Shown here: positions 1 to 7,887 of the stretch, one piece after another
Layout: the number at the start of each line of letters is the position of its first letter
How positions within the stretch are numbered: the first letter of the stretch is position 1
NCBI RefSeq assembly: GCF_020682705.1
Contig: NZ_JAGTTN010000001.1
Coordinates: forward strand, 806,001-870,000
From: Microbacterium allomyrinae
GTDB taxonomy: Bacteria; Actinomycetota; Actinomycetes; Actinomycetales; Microbacteriaceae
DNA: 64,000 bases
Direction of reading: 5' to 3'
Position numbers and translations under genes: made by a program
Notes under the pieces: model-generated
What the model saw: only the letters and a program-made list of their open reading frames with translations
Told to the model about the DNA's origin: nothing
Database searches by the model: none

Positions 1-319
1 GGATCGCGATCGCCGCGGCGATCGCACGGAAGTCGTCGGTGAGAGCCGTAGCCAGTCGCGCGCCTGCCGGGCTCGTGCGGTAGAACTTGCGGGGCCGCGC
101 CTCGTCGGTGTTCCACTCGCTCGTGAGGTGCCCCTGCTTCTCGAGGCGTCGCAGCAGCGGATACAGCGTGTTCGCATCGGTGGGAAAGCCGCGCTGTCCC
201 AGCTCTTCCAGAAGCCCGTACCCGTAACCGGGCGTCTCGAGCAGCCGCAGGCACGCCAGGACGGTGGTGCCGCGGCGCAGTTCCTGCAGGTGCGTTTCGA
301 GCGCTTCGGATTCACTCAT
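1..319 (-). CDS. PadR-family transcriptional regulator (partial, 3' end outside the window)
   Basis: The first 106 residues are visible; the C-terminal part lies beyond base 1. The segment reads as a PadR winged helix: an N-terminal helix, then LEELGQRGF, TDANTLYPLLRRLEKQGHL (recognition helix) and the wing RPRKFYRTS. PadR proteins are usually autoregulated repressors of a neighbouring membrane or detoxification gene. The ATG at 317-319 is chosen because the protein aligns from there and a promoter-like pair (TTGACT 351-356, TACAGT 327-332, minus strand) lies just upstream. The divergent gene is an LLM flavoenzyme. Family is secure; target and ligand are unknown. Confidence 0.85.
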   Translation of the reverse strand, partial: MSESEALETHLQELRRGTTVLACLRLLETPGYGYGLLEELGQRGFPTDANTLYPLLRRLEKQGHLTSEWNTDEARPRKFYRTSPAGARLATALTDDFRAIAAAIAI

Positions 320-334
320 GCTTCACACTGTACT

Positions 335-347
335 GTGTGTCACACAC
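335..347. promoter_or_regulatory. 13-bp palindrome, likely PadR autoregulatory operator
   Basis: GTGTGTCACACAC is a perfect palindrome around base 341. It sits between a minus-strand -35-like TTGACT (351-356) and -10-like TACAGT (327-332) with an 18-bp spacer, so a bound repressor would block the padR promoter. On the plus strand TATAGT (348-353) abuts it. Operator function is inferred from position and symmetry. Confidence 0.5.
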
Positions 348-454
348 TATAGTCAATGGCACATCACAGTGATACCAACGATGTTGGTTTCAGGCGCCGT
401 TCGGCCGGCCGCAAGTGGCTTGAGCGGCCGCCACGCCCCGCTCAGACTCGGGGA

Positions 455-1420
455 ATGGTCTTCGTCGGCTACCACGCCTCTCACGAGCAACTGCCTCCCA
501 GCGCACTCCTGCGCGCCGTCATCGATGCCGAGCAGTCCGGATTCGACGGGGCGATGTGCTCGGACCATCTCGCGCCCTGGGGCGTTCGGCAAGGCGAGTC
601 CGGATTCGCCTGGTCGTGGCTGGGCGCGGCGCTCGCGAGCACGTCGTTCTCGATCGGCGTCGTCACTGCCCCCGGCCAGCGGTACCACCCCGTCGTGATC
701 GCGCAGGCGATCGCGACGCTCGAGGAGATGTTCCCCGGACGCTTCTGGACGGCGCTCGGCAGCGGCGAGGCGATGAACGAGCACGTCACCGGGGATCCGT
801 GGCCCTCGAAAGGCGACCGCGACGCCCGACTCGACGAATCGCTGCAGGTGATGCGGGCTTTGCTGGCCGGTGACGAGGTCACCCACGACGGTCACGTGCG
901 CGTGCACCGTGCACGGGTGTGGTCGCTCCCCTCGGCAACGGCGCCGCTGCTCGGCGCCGCGGTGAGCGCAGAGACGGCGGCGCGGCTGGCGGGGCGCGTC
1001 GACGGACTGGCCACCGTCGCCCAGGACCCGGCCGCGCTCCGCCGGGTGGTCGATGCCTACCGGTCGAACGGCGGCGAGGGTCCGTGCGTGCTCCAGGTGC
1101 ACCTGTCGCTGGCGGAGACGGATGCCGCGGCCCTCGCGCTCGCGAAGGACCAATGGCCGAACGGACTCATCGGACCGCCGCGCGCGTGGGACTTCGACCA
1201 GCCCGAGGACTTCGACGCGGCCGTCGCCGACCCCGACGAGGGCGAGCTGCGGCGGGCCGTCCTCGTGGACGCGGATGCCTTCACCCTCGCGGAGCGCATC
1301 GCCGACCTGGCGCGCATCGGGTTCGACCGCGTCTACCTGCACCACGTGGGCAAGGATCAGCGCGAATTCCTCGACCGCGCCCACTCCGAGCTGCTCCCCA
1401 CCCTGCGGAGGAAGCTGTGA
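455..1420 (+). CDS. LLM-class flavin oxidoreductase, TIGR03885-like (probably non-F420)
   Basis: A 321-aa luciferase-like TIM-barrel protein starting MVFVGYHASHEQ. Later landmarks include FDGAMCSDHLAPWG, GVVTAPGQRYHPVVIAQAIATL and GRFWTALGSGEAMNEH, all typical of the LLM flavin-binding barrel. It resembles the TIGR03885 subgroup of probable FMN- rather than F420-using enzymes. An upstream in-frame ATG at 356 exists, but the intervening residues look non-native, so the ATG at 455 is preferred. Its stop overlaps the GTG start of the GH13 gene (GTGA, 1417-1420), which implies translational coupling. The substrate is unknown. Confidence 0.8.
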   Translation: MVFVGYHASHEQLPPSALLRAVIDAEQSGFDGAMCSDHLAPWGVRQGESGFAWSWLGAALASTSFSIGVVTAPGQRYHPVVIAQAIATLEEMFPGRFWTALGSGEAMNEHVTGDPWPSKGDRDARLDESLQVMRALLAGDEVTHDGHVRVHRARVWSLPSATAPLLGAAVSAETAARLAGRVDGLATVAQDPAALRRVVDAYRSNGGEGPCVLQVHLSLAETDAAALALAKDQWPNGLIGPPRAWDFDQPEDFDAAVADPDEGELRRAVLVDADAFTLAERIADLARIGFDRVYLHHVGKDQREFLDRAHSELLPTLRRKL

Positions 1421-3078
1421 AGATCACCGATACGAGTGACCTGTGGTGGAAGACGAGCGTCATCTACTGCCTCGACGTCGAGACGTACCTCGACCACGAC
1501 GGTGACGGGATCGGCGACTTCGCCGGGCTGGCGCACCGCATCGACTACCTCGCCGACCTCGGCGTCACCTGCCTGTGGCTGATGCCCTTCTACCCGACAG
1601 CGGACCGCGACGACGGATACGACGTCACCGACTTCTACGGGGTGGATCCCCGGCTCGGATCGCACGGCGATCTGGTCGAGGTCGTGCGCTCGGCACGGGA
1701 CCGCGGCATCCGTGTGATCGTGGACCTGGTCGTCAACCACACGTCTGACCGGCATCCGTGGTTCGTCGCGGCGCGCCGATCGCGGTCGTCGCGCTTCCGG
1801 GACTTCTACGTCTGGCGCGACGAGCCTGCGGCGAACAACGTCAACACGGTGTTCCCCGGCGAGGAGAAGACGCTGTGGGAGCTCGACGAGAAGAGCGGCC
1901 AGTACTACCTGCACACGTTCTACCGGCACCAGCCCGACCTCAACATCGCCCACCCGTCGGTGCGCGACGAGATCGCGAAGACGATCGGGTTCTGGCTGCA
2001 GCTGGGCATCTCCGGCTTCCGTGTCGACGCCGTGCCCTTCCTGATCGAGGTGCCCGAAGGAGCGGAGTTCGCCGACCCTCACGAGTACCTCCGAGACCTG
2101 CGTCGGTTCCTTAGGCGCCGGTCGCGCGAAGCCGTCCTCCTCGGCGAGGTGAATCTTCCCTACCGCGACCAGCTCGCGTACTTCGGAGGCGACAAGGGCG
2201 AGGAGCTCACGCTTCAGTTCGACTTCATCGGCATGCAGGCGCTGTATCTCTCGCTGGCCCGCTCCGATCCCCGACCGCTCGAAAAGGCTCTCCGCGCACG
2301 GCCGACGATCGCGCCGGAGGCGCAGTGGGCGAACTTCGTGCGCAACCACGACGAGCTCACGCTGGACAAACTCACCGAAGCGGAGCGGCAAGAGGTGTTC
2401 GAAGCCTTCGCCCCCGACGAGAGGCAGCGCGTGTACGACCGCGGCATCACCCGCCGACTTCCGACGATGCTCGCCGGCGACCCTCGACGGATCCGCATGG
2501 TCTACAGCCTGCTCTTCTCGCTCCCTGGGGTGCCCGTGCTCTTCTACGGAGAGGAGATCGGGATGGGCGAGAACCCCGACACCGCGGGCCGCCTGGCGGT
2601 CCGCTCGCCGATGCAGTGGAGCGATGATCGCAATGGCGGCTTCTCCGACGCAGCGCCCTCACGGCTCGCCGCGCGGCCCCCCGAAGGCGGGTACGGCCCG
2701 CGGCACGTCAATGCCTCCGACCAGCTCAACGACGAGAACTCGCTCCTGCACTTCGTCCGCCGGCTGGCCGCCCGGTATCGGATCTCGCCCGAGATCGGCT
2801 GGGGCGAGGTCGAACTCCTCGACCACGAGGCATCCGCCGTGCTCGCGCATTCGGTGCGCGCCGACGTCGGCCGGATGATCGCGCTCCACAATTTCGCCGA
2901 CGAACCGGCGCGGGTGCGGTTCGCGCTGCCGGACGAGGTCGAGGGGACCGAATTGAGCGACCTCTTCAGTCAGGATCGGCTTCCGCTCGGCGCGCGCGGG
3001 GCGATCGAGATCGATCTGCCGCCGTACGGCTGGCGCTGGCTGCGAGTCGCCCGGCCCGGTGACGGAAGGATCGGCTGA
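1417..3078 (+). CDS. GH13 alpha-amylase family protein, trehalose synthase-like
   Basis: A 553-aa (beta/alpha)8 glycoside hydrolase. Region I is DLVVNHTSD (about residues 103-111). The nucleophile Asp is in GFRVDAVPF (about 203), the acid/base Glu in LLGEVN (about 243) and the third catalytic Asp in VRNHDE (about 311). The opening WWKTSVIYCLDVETYLDHDGDG and the NNVNTVFPG stretch resemble trehalose synthase (maltose-trehalose isomerase), but specificity inside GH13 cannot be fixed by eye; an alpha-glucosidase is possible. There is no signal peptide, so the enzyme is cytosolic. The GTG start at 1417 is fixed by the overlap with the LLM stop and the upstream GGAGGAAGC. Confidence 0.85.
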   Translation: MKITDTSDLWWKTSVIYCLDVETYLDHDGDGIGDFAGLAHRIDYLADLGVTCLWLMPFYPTADRDDGYDVTDFYGVDPRLGSHGDLVEVVRSARDRGIRVIVDLVVNHTSDRHPWFVAARRSRSSRFRDFYVWRDEPAANNVNTVFPGEEKTLWELDEKSGQYYLHTFYRHQPDLNIAHPSVRDEIAKTIGFWLQLGISGFRVDAVPFLIEVPEGAEFADPHEYLRDLRRFLRRRSREAVLLGEVNLPYRDQLAYFGGDKGEELTLQFDFIGMQALYLSLARSDPRPLEKALRARPTIAPEAQWANFVRNHDELTLDKLTEAERQEVFEAFAPDERQRVYDRGITRRLPTMLAGDPRRIRMVYSLLFSLPGVPVLFYGEEIGMGENPDTAGRLAVRSPMQWSDDRNGGFSDAAPSRLAARPPEGGYGPRHVNASDQLNDENSLLHFVRRLAARYRISPEIGWGEVELLDHEASAVLAHSVRADVGRMIALHNFADEPARVRFALPDEVEGTELSDLFSQDRLPLGARGAIEIDLPPYGWRWLRVARPGDGRIG

Positions 3079-3154
3079 CCCGGATGCTCCACCCCCTTCC
3101 GCCGCGCCCGCCCGGCAGCATGACGAAGAGGAGACATGGGGGCATGATCGAGGC

Positions 3155-4168
3155 GTGAGCACCTCGACACCTCTCCCCTCGCTCGACGACCTCCTCGCAA
3201 CGGCCCGGGTCGTCGCCCTGCCGCTGGTGACGCGCTTCCGCGGCATCGACGTGCGCGAGGCGGTGCTGTTCGAGGGTCCGCAGGGCTGGACCGAGTTCTC
3301 GCCGTTCGCCGAATACGGCGACACGGAGGCCTCGACCTGGCTCGCTGCGGCGATCGACTTCGGATGGATGCCGCAGCCCGCGGCCGTGCGGAACTCGATC
3401 GCCGTGAACGCCACCGTGCCGGCAGTGGACGCGGCATCCGTTCCCGGTGTGCTCGCGCGATTCGACGGCTGTCGCACCGCGAAGGTCAAGGTCGCCGAGG
3501 CCGGTCAGCGCCTGGCCGACGACATCGCGCGTGTGCGTGCGGTGCGCGAGGCGATGGGGCCGGAGGGGCGCATCCGCGTCGATGCGAACGGCGGATGGAA
3601 CGTCGACGAGGCCGAGCACGCGATCCACGCACTGGCCGAATTCGACCTCGAGTACGTCGAGCAGCCGTGCACGAGCGTCGACGAACTGATCGAGCTGCGC
3701 CGGCGGGTGAAGTACATGGGCATCCCGATCGCCGCGGACGAGAGCGTGCGCAAGGCCGAGGATCCCCTCGCCGTCGCGCGTGCAGGTGCCGCGGATCTGC
3801 TCGTCATCAAGGCGCAGCCGCTCGGCGGCGTGCGCCGCGCCCTCGACATCGTCGCTGCGGCGGGGCTGCCCGCGGTGGTCTCCAGCGCCCTCGACACCTC
3901 GGTCGGGCTGTCTATGGGCGTGGCCCTGGCGGCGGCCCTCCCCCAGCTCGACTACGACTGCGGGCTGGGCACGGCGTCACTGTTCACCGCGGATGTCGCC
4001 GATCCCACCCTCGTGCCGCGCGGCGGCGCACTGCCCGTCGGCCGCGTGGCGCCGAACCCGGATCTGCTCGACGCCCGCGCGGCATCCGATGAGCGTCGGC
4101 AGTGGTGGCTCGCCCGTCTCGAGCGGTGCTTCGACATGCTCGGCGACGAGGGCCCTGCCGGGCTCTGA
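3155..4168 (+). CDS. menC: o-succinylbenzoate synthase
   Basis: A 337-aa enolase-superfamily protein that dehydrates SHCHC to o-succinylbenzoate in menaquinone synthesis. Visible signature elements are AKVKVAE (catalytic Lys, about 109-111), VDANGGW (metal Asp, about 141), EYVEQPC (metal Glu, about 168), AADES (metal Asp, about 195) and LLVIKAQPLGG (second catalytic Lys, about 219). This matches the actinobacterial OSBS type. The GTG at 3155 is preferred because the 32 upstream in-frame residues are low-complexity and overlap the previous gene. Other men genes are not in the window. Confidence 0.9.
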   Translation: MSTSTPLPSLDDLLATARVVALPLVTRFRGIDVREAVLFEGPQGWTEFSPFAEYGDTEASTWLAAAIDFGWMPQPAAVRNSIAVNATVPAVDAASVPGVLARFDGCRTAKVKVAEAGQRLADDIARVRAVREAMGPEGRIRVDANGGWNVDEAEHAIHALAEFDLEYVEQPCTSVDELIELRRRVKYMGIPIAADESVRKAEDPLAVARAGAADLLVIKAQPLGGVRRALDIVAAAGLPAVVSSALDTSVGLSMGVALAAALPQLDYDCGLGTASLFTADVADPTLVPRGGALPVGRVAPNPDLLDARAASDERRQWWLARLERCFDMLGDEGPAGL

Positions 4169-4178
4169 ACTCGTCGAG

Positions 4179-4198
4179 GACCGGGCAACGGCCGGGTC
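4179..4198. terminator. Weak bidirectional hairpin between convergent menC and tetR
   Basis: GACCGGGC / AACG / GCCGGGTC forms an 8-bp stem with one mismatch and a 4-nt loop. It lies between the converging stop codons of menC (4168) and the TetR gene (4201). There is no T-tract, as is common in actinobacteria. Confidence 0.35.
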
Positions 4199-4200
4199 GC

Positions 4201-4845
4201 TCAGCGCGGGGCGGGGAATTCGAGGATCAGCTGCGCGACGCGCGCGAGCTCCTCATTGATGCGCCGGCGAACCTGCACGTCATCGAGACCGGCCATGACG
4301 GCGCGCACCGCCGCCCCTTCCCACACCGTCAGCATGAGGCGGGCCGCCTCGGCGGCAGGCAGGCGGAACCGCAGCATGCCCGCGTCGCCGATGTCGGCGA
4401 TGATCTGCGTGACGCTGACCAGCATCTCGTCCTCCTGCGCGAGGTACGCCGCCGCGAGGGCGGGCGTGCGCAGCGCGTGGATGCGGATCTCATTCATCAG
4501 CAGCACGCTGAGCCGGTCATCGGGAGAGACGTCCAGGACACTCTGCACGATCTCGAGCGCATCGGTGGCCACGCGATCGAGCGCACCTTCGCATTCCAGC
4601 GCGGCCACGCGCGTACGCACCGCGTCGACCCGCTGGCGGGCGACGGCACCGACGAGCTCGAGGAACAGCTCGTCCTTGGAGTCGAAGTTGGAGTAGAACG
4701 CACCGCGCGTGAATCCGGCGCGCTCGCAGATCGCCTCGACGGATGCCGCGTCCAGGCCGACTTCGGCGAAGACCAGGGTGGCGGCATCCAGCAGCTTCTG
4801 CCGCGTGGCCTCGCGACGCCGTGATGTGACGGCCGTATCGCTCAT
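4201..4845 (-). CDS. TetR/AcrR-family regulator of the MMPL-YhgE operon
   Basis: A 214-aa regulator. The N-terminal HTH reads REATRQKLLDAATLVFAEVGLDAASVEAICERAGFTRGAFYSNFDSKDELF, the classic TetR DNA-binding domain; the C-terminal helical ligand domain fills residues 70-214. The gene is divergent from an MMPL exporter, the usual arrangement for a local drug- or lipid-responsive repressor. Two GATACA-N4-TGTATC inverted repeats in the 135-bp divergent gap are the likely binding sites for control of both directions. ATG at 4843-4845, with the AG-rich ribosome site GGGAGAGGAGG upstream. Confidence 0.9.
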   Translation of the reverse strand: MSDTAVTSRRREATRQKLLDAATLVFAEVGLDAASVEAICERAGFTRGAFYSNFDSKDELFLELVGAVARQRVDAVRTRVAALECEGALDRVATDALEIVQSVLDVSPDDRLSVLLMNEIRIHALRTPALAAAYLAQEDEMLVSVTQIIADIGDAGMLRFRLPAAEAARLMLTVWEGAAVRAVMAGLDDVQVRRRINEELARVAQLILEFPAPR

Positions 4846-4913
4846 CGGATCCTCCTCTCCCCTCCGTCAGTTTCACACGGACCATTCAGGTTCGGGCGGC
4901 CAACCCGCCCTAC

Positions 4914-4929
4914 GATACACTCATGTATC
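4914..4929. promoter_or_regulatory. TetR operator copy 1 (GATACA-N4-TGTATC)
   Basis: GATACA CTCA TGTATC: perfect 6-bp inverted half-sites around an asymmetric 4-bp centre. It is the same half-site pair as copy 2, which begins 17 bp further on. The site lies in the tetR/MMPL divergent promoter gap. Confidence 0.6.
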
Positions 4930-4947
4930 CGATACAGCGCTGTATCG
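4930..4947. promoter_or_regulatory. TetR operator copy 2, perfect 18-bp palindrome
   Basis: CGATACAGCGCTGTATCG is a perfect palindrome that contains the GATACA-N4-TGTATC pattern of copy 1. Two adjacent sites suggest cooperative binding by two TetR dimers covering both promoters. Confidence 0.65.
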
Positions 4948-4980
4948 ATCGTTCTGATCACCCGTGAACCCGGAGGCGCT

Positions 4981-7887
4981 GTGTCGACTCTTCTGTATGC
5001 GCTCGGCCGCTGGTCGTACCGCCACCCGTGGCGAGTGCTGGTCGGATGGCTGCTGCTGCTCGGCGTCGCTCTCGGCCTCGCGGCGCCGAACCTGACCGGC
5101 ACCGATAACTCCTTCTCGATCCCCGGGACCGAGGCGCAGGAGGGCATCGAACTGCTCGCCCGCAGTTTTCCGCAGGCGAGCGGCACGAGCGCGCAGCTCG
5201 TGATCGTCGCGGCCGACGGCGACACCGTCGACGTCGACCCGTACGCGTCGGCGATCGGCGAAACGGTCTCGCACCTCGAAGACCTGGACGGCGTCATCGC
5301 CGTGACCGATCCGTTCAACGAGATGGTGACGGGCCTCGTGTCTGACGACGAGTCGGCCGCGATCATCCGGCTGCAGTTCGACGGGCAGGCGACGGATGTC
5401 TCCGACGAGACGCTGACGGAGCTGGAGGGCGTCGCGACCGATCTGCACGAATCGCTTCCCGGTGGATCGCAGGTGGCCATGGGCGGCGATCTGTTCTCGA
5501 CCTCGGTTCCCGCGCTGTCGCTCATCGAGGCCGTCGGTGTCCTGATCGCTCTCTTCGTGCTGATCGTCACGTTCCGCTCGTTCGCGGTGGCATGGTTCCC
5601 GCTCGTCTCCGCGCTCATCGGCGTCGGCCTGGCGATCGCGCTCATCTTCGTCGCCACCGTGTTCGTGTCGGTGTCGTCGACCACCCCGATGCTCGCGATC
5701 ATGCTGGGGCTCGCCGTCGGCATCGACTACGCACTCTTCATCGTCGCGCGACATCAGGATCAAGTGCGCGACGGCGTCGCGCCCGAGGAATCCGCCGCGC
5801 GCGCGACCGGCACGGCGGGCTCGGCGGTCGTCTTCGCCGGCGTCACCGTGCTCATCGCCCTCGTCGGCCTGAGCTTCGCCGGCATCCCGTTCCTCACGAC
5901 GATGGGCATCGCGGCCGCAGTCGCCGTCGCGATCGCCGTGGTCGTCGCGATCACGCTCACCCCCGCCCTCCTCGGGTTCTCGAAGGGTCGCGTGGTGGGA
6001 TGGGGCTACGGCAAGAAGCGTCGCGGCGTGCCGCTCGCCGCTCGCCGCGCGAGCGCCGAGGACACGGACGCCTCCTCCGTCGACGAGCGCGCGGGAGAGC
6101 CCGCCACCACCCCGACGGGGCACACCGCGAAGAAGCCCAACCGCTGGGTCATGCTCGTGACGAAGCACCCGTGGGTCACCTCGATCGCGGTCGTGCTCAC
6201 ACTCGGCATCATGGCGATCCCTGCCGCGAGCCTCACGCTCGCCCTGCCGAACGCGGGCGTGCAGCCCGAGTCGAGCCAGGCGCGCCAGGCCTACGATCTG
6301 ACCGCCGAGCACTTCGGACCGGGTGCGAACGGGCCTCTCATCATGACCGGCACGATCGTCACGTCGACCGACCCGCTCGGACTCATGGCCGACCTCGCCG
6401 ACGAGATCGAGCAGGTCCCGGGCGTCAAGCAGATCGCGCTCTCGACCCCGAACGAGACCGCCGACACCGGGCTGATCCAGATCGTGCCCGAGACCGGGCC
6501 CGACGACCCCGCCACGGCCGAGCTGGTGCGGGCTCTGCGCGACCTCGCCCCGCAGCTCGAGGACGAGTACGGCATCGACCTCAAGGTCACCGGCTTCACC
6601 GCGGTCGGCATCGACATCTCCGATCGCCTCGGCGCCGCTCTCGTGCCGTTCGGCGTCTTCGTGGTCGGACTGTCCCTGGTGCTGCTGATGATCGTGTTCC
6701 GCTCGGTCTGGGTGCCGATCAAGGCGGCGCTGGGCTACCTGCTGTCGGTGGCCGCATCGTTCGGCGTCGTCGCCGCGGTGTTCGAGTGGGGTTGGCTCGC
6801 CGATGTCCTGCACGTGACCCGCACGGGACCCGTGATCAGCTTCATGCCGATCATCCTGATGGGCGTGCTGTTCGGGCTCGCGATGGACTACCAGGTCTTC
6901 CTGGTCAGCCGTATGCGCGAGGACTACGTCCATGCCCGCCGCGCGGCCGCGGGGCACCCGACGCGCAGCGATCGCGACATCGCGGTCGGCGCCGTCCGAT
7001 CGGGGTTCACCGCCTCGGCACGGGTCGTCAGCGCAGCGGCGATCATCATGTTCGCGGTGTTCGCCGCGTTCGTGCCCGAAGGCGACGCGTCGATCAAGCC
7101 CATCGCACTGGGGCTCGCCGTCGGCATCGCCGTCGACGCATTCCTGGTGCGCATGACGCTGGTTCCGGCGGTCATGGCGCTCCTCGGCGACAAGGCGTGG
7201 TGGATGCCGCGCTGGCTCGAGCGCATCCTCCCCCACTTCGACATCGAGGGCGAGGCCGTGGAACGCGAACTGGCGCTGGCGGACTGGCCCGAGCCCGACA
7301 CGACGGTCGCCGTCGTCGGCGAGAAGGTCGCCGTGCGTGCCGACGGCGGGCGCGCAGCGGGCGAGGTCGTGCTCTTCGAGGATGCCGCCTTCCGCGTCGA
7401 GCGCGGCGGCACCCTCATCGCCACCGGCGATCCCCGCGCGGCGCGGGCATTCGCGCTGGCCGTCGCAGGCCGCCTCCCCACCTCGGACGGGCGCCTGCGC
7501 GTCGCCGGGCACCTCCTTCCCGAACGCGGAGCCTGGGTGCGCGCCCACGTCGGCGTCGCACTCCTCGGCGAGGCCGAGGATCGCGTGCAGGCCCTACGCC
7601 GCGCCCTCGCCGGCCGCGCCACCCTCGTGGTGATCGACGGCGTCGACACGCTCGACGCCGCCGAGCGCGACCAGGCCGCCGCGCTGCTGCGGGACGCCGC
7701 CGATGTCCTGCGGGAGCGTGCGGGCGACCTCGATGCACCGACCGCGACCCTCACCCTCGTCGTCACCGCGCGATCCGAGAGCGCGGCCCTCGCGCTGCTC
7801 GCCGACGCGCACCGCCCCGATGTGACCGCGATCGCGCTTCAGGCCGGAACCCTTCAGACCGCCACCACCGCAGAGGTGACCGCATGA
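4981..7887 (+). CDS. MMPL-family (RND) exporter with a C-terminal degenerate ABC-ATPase-like extension
   Basis: A 968-aa inner-membrane protein with two MMPL repeats. The first carries GLAVGIDYALFIVARHQD (about residue 243), the second FGLAMDYQVFLVSRMRED (about 625), the usual proton-relay-region motifs of the family. Such proteins export lipids or drugs by proton motive force. The transporter normally ends near residue 745. Here about 220 more residues follow that read like an ABC ATPase without a P-loop: FEDAAFRVERGGTLIATGDPRAARAFALAVAGRL in place of Walker A, then TLVVIDGVDTLDAAERDQAAALL (about 880) like Walker B. GTG start, GGAGG 6 nt upstream. It ends in an ATGA overlap with the YhgE/Pip gene. 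Confidence 0.9.
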   Translation: MSTLLYALGRWSYRHPWRVLVGWLLLLGVALGLAAPNLTGTDNSFSIPGTEAQEGIELLARSFPQASGTSAQLVIVAADGDTVDVDPYASAIGETVSHLEDLDGVIAVTDPFNEMVTGLVSDDESAAIIRLQFDGQATDVSDETLTELEGVATDLHESLPGGSQVAMGGDLFSTSVPALSLIEAVGVLIALFVLIVTFRSFAVAWFPLVSALIGVGLAIALIFVATVFVSVSSTTPMLAIMLGLAVGIDYALFIVARHQDQVRDGVAPEESAARATGTAGSAVVFAGVTVLIALVGLSFAGIPFLTTMGIAAAVAVAIAVVVAITLTPALLGFSKGRVVGWGYGKKRRGVPLAARRASAEDTDASSVDERAGEPATTPTGHTAKKPNRWVMLVTKHPWVTSIAVVLTLGIMAIPAASLTLALPNAGVQPESSQARQAYDLTAEHFGPGANGPLIMTGTIVTSTDPLGLMADLADEIEQVPGVKQIALSTPNETADTGLIQIVPETGPDDPATAELVRALRDLAPQLEDEYGIDLKVTGFTAVGIDISDRLGAALVPFGVFVVGLSLVLLMIVFRSVWVPIKAALGYLLSVAASFGVVAAVFEWGWLADVLHVTRTGPVISFMPIILMGVLFGLAMDYQVFLVSRMREDYVHARRAAAGHPTRSDRDIAVGAVRSGFTASARVVSAAAIIMFAVFAAFVPEGDASIKPIALGLAVGIAVDAFLVRMTLVPAVMALLGDKAWWMPRWLERILPHFDIEGEAVERELALADWPEPDTTVAVVGEKVAVRADGGRAAGEVVLFEDAAFRVERGGTLIATGDPRAARAFALAVAGRLPTSDGRLRVAGHLLPERGAWVRAHVGVALLGEAEDRVQALRRALAGRATLVVIDGVDTLDAAERDQAAALLRDAADVLRERAGDLDAPTATLTLVVTARSESAALALLADAHRPDVTAIALQAGTLQTATTAEVTA

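Noticed and set aside
4921..7548. Long antisense reading frames opposite the MMPL gene
   Set aside because: They mirror a real gene and are low-complexity and His/Asp/Arg-rich, as expected in high-GC DNA. The same applies to other long opposite-strand frames.
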